Source of the DNA: Pseudonocardiaceae bacterium YIM PH 21723
Lineage (GTDB): Bacteria > Actinomycetota > Actinomycetes > Mycobacteriales > Pseudonocardiaceae
Assembly: GCA_003600225.1 (NCBI GenBank)
Contig: QZFT01000038.1
Location: 23,076-87,075 of the forward strand
DNA: 64,000 nucleotides
Direction of reading: 5' to 3'
Of the stretch, positions 57,222 to 64,000 are shown in pieces. Each line of letters begins with the position of its first letter. Positions within the stretch are counted from its first letter, which is position 1. The position numbers and the translations under genes were made by a program. Below the pieces are notes generated by a model that saw only the letters and a list, made by a program, of their open reading frames with translations, was not told the origin of the DNA and ran no database searches.

Positions 57222-58472
57222 GTGTCCACCATCCGATTCCGCGATGTCCGAGTCTTCACCGGCACCGGCGACCGGCTCAGCGAACCGTGTGACGTGCTGA
57301 TCAGGGACAACCGGATCGACCGGATCGGTTCCGTCGAGGAGCAGGCCGACCAGGAGATCGACGGCCGGGGCCACACCCTGATGCCCGGCATGATCGACGC
57401 GCACTACCACATGGTGTTCTCCACCCTGTCGGTTCCGGAGCTGATGACCGTCGACGCCTCCTACGGCGGCATCCGGTCGGCGCTGGCCGCCAAGGACACC
57501 CTGCTGCGCGGCTTCACCACCGTGCGCGACCTGGGCGGACCGGTGTTCGGCACCAAGCGCGCCATCGACGAGGGCCTGGTCGAGGGCCCGCGGATCTACC
57601 CGTCCGGCGCGATGATCTCCCAGACCTCCGGGCACGGCGACTTCCGCACCGAACACGAGCTGCCCCGTGGCGTCTGCGGCCACTACTCGCACATCGAGCT
57701 GATGGGCGGCGCCGCGATCGCCGACGGCGAGGCCGAGGTGCTGCGGGCCGCCCGCGAGCAGCTGATGAAGGGCGCCACCCAGATCAAGGTGATGGCCGGT
57801 GGCGGCGTCGCCTCCGCGCACGACCCCCTAGATGTCACCCAGTACACGGAGCCCGAGCTGCGCGCCGCCGTCGAGGCCGCCGCGAACTGGGGCACCTACG
57901 TCACCGTGCACGCCTACACCGACCGGGCCGTGCAGCAGGCGATCCGGGCCGGCGTTCGCTGCATCGAGCACGGCCAGCTGCTCGGCGAGGACACGGTCAC
58001 GATGATGGCCGAGCACGACGTGTGGTGGAGCCTGCAGCCGTTCCTGTCCTCCGACACGCAGACCAACAAGCTCAACCCCGCGCAACGGGCCAAGTACGCC
58101 CTGGTCGCCGAGGGCACCGACCGCGCCTTCGCCCTAGCCGCCAAGCACGGCGTGAAGCTGGCCTGGGGCACCGACATCCTGTTCGACCCCAAGCTCGCCG
58201 AGGCCCAGGGCACCCTGCTGGCCGCGACCGGCCGCTGGCTCGACCCGGCCCACCTGCTGCGCACGATCACCTCGGCGAACGCCGAGCTGCTGGCGATGTG
58301 CGGCGAGCGCAACCCCTACCCCGGCAAGCTCGGCGTCATCGAGCCGGATGCCCTCGCCGACGTGCTCCTGGTCCGCGGCAACCCGCTCGAAGACCTCACC
58401 GTCCTCAGCACCCCGGAGACCACCCTCTCGGTGATCATGAAGGACGGCAGGATCCACAAGAACACCCTCTGA
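57222..58472 (+). CDS. Imidazolonepropionase-like amidohydrolase (Xaa-Pro dipeptidase type)
   Basis: Metal-dependent amidohydrolase of 416 residues: MPGMIDAHYHM (HxH metal motif, about 58-68), QIKVMAGGGVAS (carbamylated Lys), YVTVHAYT and RCIEHGQLL (metal His), GTDILFDP (catalytic Asp), and VIEPDALADVLLVRGNPLEDL at the end. The closest described group contains prolidases of the Cc2672/Sgx9260 type and imidazolonepropionase relatives. GTG 57222 lies 5 bases after GGGGGAG; an in-frame GTG at 57216 overlaps the ribosome site. It is not obviously linked to the RiPP genes but lies just beyond them. Confidence 0.85.
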   Translation: MSTIRFRDVRVFTGTGDRLSEPCDVLIRDNRIDRIGSVEEQADQEIDGRGHTLMPGMIDAHYHMVFSTLSVPELMTVDASYGGIRSALAAKDTLLRGFTTVRDLGGPVFGTKRAIDEGLVEGPRIYPSGAMISQTSGHGDFRTEHELPRGVCGHYSHIELMGGAAIADGEAEVLRAAREQLMKGATQIKVMAGGGVASAHDPLDVTQYTEPELRAAVEAAANWGTYVTVHAYTDRAVQQAIRAGVRCIEHGQLLGEDTVTMMAEHDVWWSLQPFLSSDTQTNKLNPAQRAKYALVAEGTDRAFALAAKHGVKLAWGTDILFDPKLAEAQGTLLAATGRWLDPAHLLRTITSANAELLAMCGERNPYPGKLGVIEPDALADVLLVRGNPLEDLTVLSTPETTLSVIMKDGRIHKNTL

Positions 58473-58483
58473 TGCCTCTGCTC

Positions 58484-58636
58484 CGGAGTTGACGATGTTC
58501 GCGCGAGGAACGAGCCCGAACATCGTCAACCCCGGGACGCTCTTCAGGCCGAACATCGTCAACTCCGGGACGCTCTTCAGGCCGAACATCGTCAACTCCG
58601 GGACGCTCTTCAGGCCGAACATCGTCAACTTCGGGA
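58484..58636. repeat. 33-bp-period array of repeat family 2
   Basis: One inverted arm (58484-58502, CCGGAGTTGACGATGTTCG) followed by four direct copies of its reverse complement at 58518, 58551, 58584 and 58617, exactly 33 bp apart. Units share CGAACATCGTCAAC; linkers GGGACGCTCTTCAGGC are identical between copies 2 to 4. Any of the four could pair with the single inverted arm to form a hairpin. Related to the hairpin at 52922-52974. Confidence 0.85.
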
Positions 58637-58730
58637 CCGTGGCGACACCCCGATGACGGGTGGTCTGACCACTTGACCAGCTGAGCACCCGCTCCCTATC
58701 GTCCTGGTTACTCGACGGTAAGGAGCGGGC

Positions 58731-59306
58731 ATGCTGATCAAGCCCATTCAGGCACTGCTGGTCTTCCTGCTCGGCGCCGCAGCCGGCCTCATCGGCGACG
58801 CCGGGCACGTGCTGTCCGGTACCACCCGCTACCTGGACACCGGCGGCGTGCCGTTCCTCTGGGAGAGCCCGTTCTGGTTTCCGCTGGCCATCGGCCTGGC
58901 CACCGTGGCGCTCACCGAGCTCAGCCTGCGCAACCCCGGCCCGACCCGGCCGGCCGACTGGTCGGACGCGGCCGCCATCGTCGCCACCGTGCTCGGCGCG
59001 TACGCGCTCACCACCCTCGAACCCGAGGGCCCCTGGCTGCCGACCACCGTCTTCATCTGGGCCATCGGCATCCTCGCCTGGAAGCACTTCGGTCAGGCCT
59101 CCGCGCGCGCCGCGGTGATCGGCGCGATCACCGCTATCGTGGGCAGCAGCGCCGAGATCGGCCTCTACGCGAACGGCGTGTTCACCTACTCCGAGTCGAT
59201 CAACGTCCTGGCCGGCGTGCCGCCGTGGCTGCCGGGGCTGTACTTCGCTTTCGGCTCGGCAAGCGTTCTCCTGGGTGCCGCGACGGGCAAGGTGTCGACT
59301 TCCTAA
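58731..59306 (+). CDS. Insig-like membrane protein
   Basis: Membrane protein of 191 residues with about six helices. The helix SPFWFPLAIGLATVALTEL (about 44-62) and the ending EIGLYANGVFTYSESINVLAGVPPWLPGLYFAFGSASVLLG (about 141-181) show the order of motifs known from eukaryotic Insig proteins and from the mycobacterial homologue MvINS: WFPL, NGVxxY, WLPxxxFAxG. Bacterial members bind lipids such as diacylglycerol; the role here is unknown. GGAGC lies before ATG 58731 (TAAGGAGCGGGC, spacing about 6). It follows the repeat array and precedes a DHA2 exporter in the same direction. Confidence 0.65.
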   Translation: MLIKPIQALLVFLLGAAAGLIGDAGHVLSGTTRYLDTGGVPFLWESPFWFPLAIGLATVALTELSLRNPGPTRPADWSDAAAIVATVLGAYALTTLEPEGPWLPTTVFIWAIGILAWKHFGQASARAAVIGAITAIVGSSAEIGLYANGVFTYSESINVLAGVPPWLPGLYFAFGSASVLLGAATGKVSTS

Positions 59307-59348
59307 CAGTAGATTGTTTAGTACAGCTAACGACCTTACCGTGGAGGT

Positions 59349-61034
59349 ATGGCCGTTAGTACTGCTGTGGCCAGGGAGAATCCCATCACGGACAACCCTC
59401 GCTACAAATGGATCGTCCTGTCCAACACAACCCTCGGCATGTTGATCGCCACGATCAACATGTCCATCCTGCTGATCGCGCTGCCGGACATCTTCAAAGG
59501 TGTCGGCGTCGATCCCCTCGACCAGGGCAACACCGGTTACCTGCTGTGGCTGATCATGGGCTACATGGTGGTCACCGCGGTTCTCGTGGTCACCTTCGGC
59601 AAACTCGGCGACATGTACGGCCGGGTCCGGATGTACAACGCCGGATTCGCCATCTTCGCCATCTCCTCGATCCTGCTCGCCGCCACCTGGATGTCCGGTG
59701 ACGCCGCTCTGCTGTGGCTCATCCTCATGCGCCTGGTGCAGGGCATCGGCGGCGCCCTGGTGATGGCCAACTCCAACGCGATCATCACCGACGCGTTCCC
59801 GGCGCACCACCGCGGCATGGCGCTGGGCCTCAACCAGGTCGCCGCCATCGCCGGCTCCTTCCTGGGGCTGCTCATCGGAGGCGTGCTGGCGCCGATCGAA
59901 TGGCACCTGGTCTTCCTGGTCTCCGTGCCGTTCGCGCTGGTCGGCACCGTGTGGGCGTACCGCAGCCTGCACGACACCGGCATCCGCCGGCGCTCGAAGA
60001 TCGACTGGTGGGGCAACGTCACCTTCGCCCTCGGCCTGATCTCCGTGCTCACCGCCATCACCTACGGCATCCAGCCGTACGACGGCGAGACCATGGGCTG
60101 GACCAACCCCTGGGTGATCGCCGCGCTGCTCGGTGGCGTAGCGGTCCTCATCCTGTTCTGCGTCATCGAGGCGCGGGTGGCCAACCCGATGTTCCACCTG
60201 GGGCTGTTCCGCAACCGCACCTTCAGCGCGGGCAACGTCGCCAATCTGCTGTCCGGCCTCGGCCGGGGTGGCCTGATGTTCGTGCTGATCATCTGGCTGC
60301 ACGGCATCTGGCTGCCCCGGCACGGCTACAGCTTCGAAGAGGCACCGCTGTGGGCCGGCATCTACATGGTCCCGATGACCATCGGATTCCTGCTGGCGGG
60401 CCCGGTGTCCGGATATCTGTCGGACAAGTTCGGCGCCCGGAAGTTCGCCACCGGCGGCATGATCATCGCCGCGCTCAGCTTCGGGTTGCTCATCGCCCTG
60501 CCGGTGAACTTCGACTACTGGCAGTTCGGCGTGGTGCTGCTGATCAACGGCATCGGTATGGGCCTGTTCTCCGCCCCCAACCGGGCGGCGATCATGGGCA
60601 GCCTGCCCGCCGACCAGCGTGGCGTCGGCGCGGGCATCTCCACCACGTTCCAGAACTCCTCGATGGTGCTGTCCATCGGCATCTTCTTCACCCTGATGAT
60701 CACCGGTCTGGCCGCGACCCTGCCGCAGACGCTGCAGGCCGGGCTGACCGCCAACGGAGTGCCCGCCGCCGAGGCCGCCCAGGTGGCCGGCCTGCCCGCG
60801 GTGGTCGTGTTGTTCGCCGCGCTGCTGGGCTACAACCCGATCGGCTCGCTGCTACCGCAATCCACGCTCGATCATCTGCCGAACGGCGGCGCCGCGACCC
60901 TCACCGGTCACGAGTTCTTCCCGTCGCTGATCTCCGCACCGTTCGCCGACGGGCTGGCCGTCGCGTTCGGCTTCGCCATGGCGTGCTGCCTCATCGCGGC
61001 CATCGCCTCCTGGATCGCGGGCGACGAGCAGTAA
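59349..61034 (+). CDS. DHA2-family MFS drug/proton antiporter (14 TMS)
   Basis: Protein of 561 residues of the EmrB/QacA DHA2 family: about fourteen helices, TFGKLGDMYGRVRMYNAG (loop 2-3 motif A), LVQGIGGALVMANSNAIITDAFPAHHRGMALGLNQVAAIAGSFLGLLIGGVLAP (motif C region). It probably extrudes hydrophobic drugs or metabolites. ATG 59349 has GGAGGT immediately before it, so true initiation might be at GTG 59367 or without a ribosome site. It converges on a TetR regulator across a CCATGG-core hairpin. Confidence 0.88.
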   Translation: MAVSTAVARENPITDNPRYKWIVLSNTTLGMLIATINMSILLIALPDIFKGVGVDPLDQGNTGYLLWLIMGYMVVTAVLVVTFGKLGDMYGRVRMYNAGFAIFAISSILLAATWMSGDAALLWLILMRLVQGIGGALVMANSNAIITDAFPAHHRGMALGLNQVAAIAGSFLGLLIGGVLAPIEWHLVFLVSVPFALVGTVWAYRSLHDTGIRRRSKIDWWGNVTFALGLISVLTAITYGIQPYDGETMGWTNPWVIAALLGGVAVLILFCVIEARVANPMFHLGLFRNRTFSAGNVANLLSGLGRGGLMFVLIIWLHGIWLPRHGYSFEEAPLWAGIYMVPMTIGFLLAGPVSGYLSDKFGARKFATGGMIIAALSFGLLIALPVNFDYWQFGVVLLINGIGMGLFSAPNRAAIMGSLPADQRGVGAGISTTFQNSSMVLSIGIFFTLMITGLAATLPQTLQAGLTANGVPAAEAAQVAGLPAVVVLFAALLGYNPIGSLLPQSTLDHLPNGGAATLTGHEFFPSLISAPFADGLAVAFGFAMACCLIAAIASWIAGDEQ

Positions 61035-61040
61035 GAGGAA

Positions 61041-61106
61041 CACTTTCCATGGAATCTGCTCAGGGCAGTCGTCACCTCTGGTGGGGAGCAGATTCCATGG
61101 AAAGTG
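61041..61106. terminator. CCATGG-core hairpin, family 1 copy 3
   Basis: Perfect 21-bp stem (61041-61061 with 61086-61106) and a 24-nt loop, filling the gap between the DHA2 exporter stop and the TetR stop to within 6 and 1 bp. The arms are the same as at 18164-18230 over 21 bp while the loops differ. Confidence 0.8.
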
Positions 61107-61107
61107 C

Positions 61108-61737
61108 TCAGCCGTAGGTCAGGACGGCCATGACCAGGCGGGTCAACTCGATGATCAGCTGATCGCGCGAGGTGTGCGGGCGCAACGTCCAGTGGTAGAC
61201 CAGCTCGCTCACCGCGCCGATCACCGCCATGCAGGTCATCTGGTAGTCGCGGTCCTGGGCCTCGCCGCGATCCACCGCGCGGCGCATCTCCCCCACCAGG
61301 TACAGGACCCAGCGCCGCCGCCACTCCTGGCGGCTGCGCTCCACCTCGGGACTCACGCCGATGATCTCCACGCAGGCGATGCGCGCCGCGCGCGGATCCT
61401 CGGTGATCGCCTCGATGTAGGCGCGTACCGCCATCTCCACCCGGAACAGCAGGCCCTCGTGGTCCATCTCCCCCATCGCCCGGACCACCGCCTCGGTGGC
61501 CCGGCCGGAGATTCCGTCGTGCAGCTCCAGCAGCAGCGCCTCCCGGCCGGTGAACTCCTGGTAGAAGTTCCGGGTCGAGACACCGGCCGCGGCGCAGAGC
61601 TTCTCGATCGAGGCCGACACATAGCCCTCGGTGCCGAACAACTGCAGTCCGGCCTCCAGCATGCGTTCCCGGCGCTCGGCACGACGCTGCTCAGCGGTAC
61701 GGCCGGCATAGCCGCGCTTGGGCAACGCAGTGGGCAT
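61108..61737 (-). CDS. TetR-family transcriptional regulator
   Basis: Protein of 209 residues: N-terminal helix-turn-helix (AERRERMLEAGLQLFGTEGYVSASIEKLCAAAGVSTRNFYQEFTGREALLLELHDG) and an all-helical ligand-binding domain. ATG 61737 follows GGAGG by 4 bases; an in-frame GTG at 61755 lies before the ribosome site and is less likely. It converges on the DHA2 exporter gene and is the probable repressor of that gene, although a match between operator and repressor cannot be shown here. It might equally control one of the orphan palindromes at 23629 or 40131. Confidence 0.85.
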   Translation of the reverse strand: MPTALPKRGYAGRTAEQRRAERRERMLEAGLQLFGTEGYVSASIEKLCAAAGVSTRNFYQEFTGREALLLELHDGISGRATEAVVRAMGEMDHEGLLFRVEMAVRAYIEAITEDPRAARIACVEIIGVSPEVERSRQEWRRRWVLYLVGEMRRAVDRGEAQDRDYQMTCMAVIGAVSELVYHWTLRPHTSRDQLIIELTRLVMAVLTYG

Positions 61738-61810
61738 CGGGCCTCCAGTAGCCACAGGTCAACTCACCGATGAACCCTGCAATGATGCACCACAGGGCGA
61801 CCGGATGTGA

Positions 61811-62059
61811 CTAGGCCACGGGTCGCAGCAGTGCCATTCCGGTCTCGGTCAGCGTCGCGGCCACCATCGAACCGGCCACGGCGGCTGTACCAGGCTGGAT
61901 GTACCCGGCGTTCACCAGCGACAGCCCGGCCATGCAGTCGCACCAGGCACCGTCCACGGCCAGGTTGCCTCCGCACCCGACCAGCATCTGGGTCCGCCCC
62001 TCCGCGGTCGCGCGCAGCAGAGCCAGTTGCCGTTGGGACACCATCATCATCTCGGTCAT
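61811..62059 (-). CDS. Small hypothetical protein
   Basis: Protein of 82 residues: MTEMMMVSQRQLALLRATAEGRTQMLVGCGGN..., Cys at CGG, CDC and a final LTETGMALLRPVA resembling the wing of a winged-helix domain. ATG 62059 follows GGGAAGGGG by 6 bases. It is upstream of the tetR gene in the same direction but 73 bp away from it. No family recognised; the LxxTGxxLL ending suggests a small winged-helix or dimerisation module. Confidence 0.55.
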   Translation of the reverse strand: MTEMMMVSQRQLALLRATAEGRTQMLVGCGGNLAVDGAWCDCMAGLSLVNAGYIQPGTAAVAGSMVAATLTETGMALLRPVA

Positions 62060-62298
62060 CAGAACCCCTTCCCCCATGGGATTCGTTTTAGCACACCTCA
62101 AGGTTCAATGTGACCTGTTTAACAGTCAGGTTCATTCTGGGCCGAAGCGTTCACCCACCGTGACCGTGATGCACATCTCTCCTCGATAAATCTTCCTGAT
62201 CGAGTGAACACTGCACCGGATAGGCGCAATAGGGCATGCTTTGGCGTACTTTCCGAAGTAATGCGCCTGTACGGGTGAGGACGGAGGTCGCCAATCAG

Positions 62299-62790
62299 AT
62301 GAGTTGGTTGCGCTCCCTACGAATCGATCGGCCCGCCAAGAAGCCTGCGGGGTTCCCACGTCCCGCAGTGACACCCCTGAGTCTCTGGGTCGGCGCCGGT
62401 GCCGCACTGCTGGCCATGCTGCTGGCCACCGACGGCACGATCATCTATCACTCCCCGCCGACCGACCGGGACAGCACCGGACGGGACTCGGCGAACGCGA
62501 CGGTGCCACCGGGCAGGCACCCCGGCGTCACCGGACATCCGCTGGCCGGAGGCGTTCCCGCACCCCACAGCGGCTCCCCGGTGTTGGATCAGGGTCAGGC
62601 CGGACCGGCTGGATCGGGACACCCTGCTCCGACCTCGCCACCGCACGCCCCGGCAGAGGCGATCGTCCCCGGAGTTCTGGGACCTGTCGTGCAACCACTG
62701 ACCGGTCTGACCACGTTGCTGGTCAAGGCGATCAACGGGCTGCACGACCAGGTCGATCCGCCCAAGCCGACCGGCACCCCACCGCGTTGA
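62299..62790 (+). CDS. Single-pass membrane protein of unknown function
   Basis: Protein of 163 residues: short basic N-terminus, one membrane helix (PLSLWVGAGAALLAMLLATDGTIIY, about 25-48), then a Pro/Gly/Thr-rich extracytoplasmic stretch ending in a helix VLGPVVQPLTGLTTLLVKAINGLHDQV. The ATG at 62299 was chosen over the upstream frame, which runs without protein-like sequence. It is 14 bp from the next gene and in the same direction, so the two probably form an operon. Low-complexity composition makes homology hard to judge. Confidence 0.6.
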   Translation: MSWLRSLRIDRPAKKPAGFPRPAVTPLSLWVGAGAALLAMLLATDGTIIYHSPPTDRDSTGRDSANATVPPGRHPGVTGHPLAGGVPAPHSGSPVLDQGQAGPAGSGHPAPTSPPHAPAEAIVPGVLGPVVQPLTGLTTLLVKAINGLHDQVDPPKPTGTPPR

Positions 62791-62804
62791 CAAGGAGGAC
62801 CGAG

Positions 62805-63437
62805 ATGGTTCAGGAGCCGACGGCAGGCCTGCGCCGCGGCGAGACCGCCGACAAGGTGTCGGTGGCCGAACTGTTCCGTCGCCACGGCAAGCCGGTACCG
62901 ACCGGGCTGACCGCCGAGGCGGTCGGCGGCTGGACGGATCACCACGAGGTGCGAAGCCTCCGGATCCCCCACTCCCCCTGGCCCGACCTGGAATCCGCCG
63001 TGACCCCGCCCGCCCCGCGCGCGGCGCCGAAGCTCGGCAGCGCCTGGGCCCTGGGCGCCGCCAGTGGCCACGAGCTGAACTGGCGCGCCCTCGCGCAGCT
63101 GCTCGGTCTCGGGGTGGCCTCGGTGGCCGTCTACTCCACGCTCGTGTGGGCGACGGGCGGCCCGGATCAGCAGCAGCTGGTCGAGGTCAACAAGTCGGAC
63201 AACACCTCGTCGATCCCGAACACGACCACGAGCGCACCGGCCCCGACGACCACCACCCAGGTGGTGGCCCCGCCGGTGAACACGGCTCCGCCACGGGTGA
63301 CCTACGTGGCGCCGAAGCCGACCCCGGTCCAGCAGGAACCGGTGGTCTCCCCGGTGGCACCGCAGCCGCAGCCGCAGCACGCCAAGAAGCCGTGCCAGCC
63401 GGTCTGGATGCCCTGGTGCTTCACCGGGGCCTACTGA
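62805..63437 (+). CDS. Membrane protein with Pro/Thr-rich exterior
   Basis: Protein of 210 residues: cytoplasmic N-terminal part with VSVAELFRRHGKP (about 18-30), one membrane helix (LAQLLGLGVASVAVYSTLVWATG, about 101-123), then a Thr/Pro/Val-rich segment (about 133-193) and a final CQPVWMPWCFTGAY with a Cys pair. AAGGAGG lies 6 bases before ATG 62805. The layout suggests a wall-spanning stalk with a small disulfide tip. Operon with the preceding gene; terminated by a CCATGG-core hairpin. Confidence 0.68.
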   Translation: MVQEPTAGLRRGETADKVSVAELFRRHGKPVPTGLTAEAVGGWTDHHEVRSLRIPHSPWPDLESAVTPPAPRAAPKLGSAWALGAASGHELNWRALAQLLGLGVASVAVYSTLVWATGGPDQQQLVEVNKSDNTSSIPNTTTSAPAPTTTTQVVAPPVNTAPPRVTYVAPKPTPVQQEPVVSPVAPQPQPQHAKKPCQPVWMPWCFTGAY

Positions 63438-63445
63438 AGCCAAAA

Positions 63446-63492
63446 CGCTTTCCATGGATTCCGCTCGTCGCGAGCAGAATCCATGGAAAGCG
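63446..63492. terminator. CCATGG-core hairpin, family 1 copy 4
   Basis: 22-bp stem with one G-T type mismatch (63446-63467 with 63471-63492) and a 3-nt loop, between the convergent membrane protein gene and the YbjN-like gene (8 and 7 bp away). The arms carry the CTTTCCATGGATTC core of the family. Confidence 0.78.
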
Positions 63493-63499
63493 CGGAAAC

Positions 63500-63892
63500 T
63501 CAGTATTCGTCGCCGCCGGTGAACATCTCCTCAAGGCGGTCGGCCGTCCCGGCCAGCAACACCAGCGGGTCCTCGAACTCGTTGAGGTCCAGGTTCTCCA
63601 GCGGCAGTGAGTGCCGGACGACCAGGTGCTCACCCATGATCGCGGCGCCACAGCAGATGGTGGTGTTGCCGATCTCCTCCAGAACCGCCTTCAAATCGAG
63701 ATTGGCGACCACGCCGCACGGCGAGGCGATCTGCACCCACTCGTACTTCTCGTCCAGCACCTCGCGCTGGATGACCATGACCTGGCTGCGCTCGTCCTCG
63801 AACTCGAAGAGGATGCGGATCTCATCCTCGTCCTCACGAATCACCTGGTACTCGTGCCGGACATACTTCAGAAGTTCTTTCCAGGTGGCCAC
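63500..63892 (-). CDS. YbjN-like (type III chaperone-fold) protein
   Basis: Protein of 130 residues. MATWKELLKYVRHEYQVIREDEDEIRILFEFED, SQVMVIQREVLDEKYEWVQIASPCGVVANLDLKAVLEEIGN and VVRHSLPLENLDLNEFEDPLVLLAGTADRLEEMF match the alternating helix and strand plan of the YbjN family. Function is unknown. GTG 63892 follows GGGAGCGGGA. It lies 12 bp after the end of a frame that runs in from beyond the right edge, so it may be second in an operon. It converges with the membrane protein operon across a hairpin. Confidence 0.72.
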   Translation of the reverse strand: MATWKELLKYVRHEYQVIREDEDEIRILFEFEDERSQVMVIQREVLDEKYEWVQIASPCGVVANLDLKAVLEEIGNTTICCGAAIMGEHLVVRHSLPLENLDLNEFEDPLVLLAGTADRLEEMFTGGDEY

Positions 63893-63904
63893 GTCCCGCT
63901 CCCA

Positions 63905-64000
63905 TCAACTGATCGGATGGCAAGCGTAGTCGGGCGGGGCAGGCAAATGCGCCTGCCGCCGGCTCAGCCAGGCACCGATACGCCCGGCGAAAACGCCCAC
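63905..64000 (-). CDS. Possible C-terminal end of a gene beyond the right edge
   Basis: An open frame enters from base 64000 and stops at a TGA (63905-63907) just upstream of the YbjN-like gene. The readable end is FAGRIGAWLSRRQAHLPAPP followed by DYACHPIS. Another frame stops at 63964. Too short to decide; composition is compatible with coding. Confidence 0.35.
   Translation of the reverse strand: MGVFAGRIGAWLSRRQAHLPAPPDYACHPIS

Noticed and set aside
58484..58636. Regular 33-bp array considered as a small CRISPR
   Set aside because: The whole unit including the linker is repeated, there are no unique spacers, no cas genes, and one arm is inverted.
1..64000. tRNA, rRNA, intact insertion sequences, integrases or attachment sites
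   Set aside because: None could be recognised by reading; short structured RNAs may have been missed without a covariance search.

Overview
The window is high-GC DNA with GTG and ATG starts, GGAGG-type ribosome binding sites, many secreted proteins and lipoproteins, an MT0933-type antitoxin homologue, ESX (type VII) substrate-like proteins and flavin/CoA-based aromatic catabolism. This points to a chromosomal segment of a filamentous actinobacterium, most likely of the Pseudonocardiales. The genus is inference. No rRNA, tRNA, CRISPR array or intact transposase gene was seen.

Layout. 1-5.6 kb: two tandem ArnT/PMT-like membrane glycosyltransferases (the first cut by the window edge), divergent from a NarL-type two-component pair, then a DUF427 protein. 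5.7-13.8 kb: an envelope island made of a DUF4360 secreted protein and a duplicated three-protein cassette: a small secreted protein (A), a DUF4239 membrane protein (B) and a DUF11-type secreted, membrane-anchored protein (C). The two copies of each gene keep equal or nearly equal lengths and share upstream sequence boxes. 13.8-19.4 kb: HrpA helicase, an orphan antitoxin-like protein, and a HipA-like/DUF3037 pair. 19.4-25.9 kb: secreted proteins, homocysteine methyltransferase, a Gfo/Idh oxidoreductase, a SnoaL-like protein behind an orphan palindromic operator, and an ankyrin-repeat protein. 26.5-33.5 kb: a large M4-M28 peptidase fusion, a PiT phosphate transporter, an L,D-transpeptidase and an O-antigen-ligase-like protein. 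33.5-38.8 kb: a NACHT-leucine-rich-repeat (NLR-like) protein behind a YbaB / EspC-like / WXG-like type VII secretion cassette.

40.6-52.9 kb is a nearly complete tryptophan-to-anthranilate-to-CoA catabolic island. kynA and kynU lie with a PaaX-like regulator on one strand. Divergent from them are a 2-aminobenzoyl-CoA monooxygenase/reductase-like flavoprotein, an aryl-CoA ligase, two acyl-CoA dehydrogenases (one GcdH-like), an SDR, an enoyl-CoA hydratase, RidA, an LLM flavoprotein and a creatininase-family hydrolase. No classical kynurenine formamidase is present, and the creatininase homologue is a candidate for that job.

54.2-56.7 kb holds what I consider the most interesting unit: a compact putative RiPP locus with a 42-residue precursor-like ORF, a cobalamin-binding radical SAM enzyme of the RiPP C-methyltransferase type, and a small DUF5825-like protein, all tightly coupled and divergent from an MFS exporter. 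Downstream are an amidohydrolase, an Insig-like membrane protein, a DHA2 exporter with a TetR regulator, and small hypothetical proteins.

The intergenic DNA carries at least four distinct families of repeated palindromes: a CCATGG-core hairpin always found between convergent genes (4 copies), a 33-bp-period array and a related single hairpin, a 400-500 bp imperfect inverted repeat (2 copies), and an 81-85 bp element with 16-bp inverted ends (2 copies).
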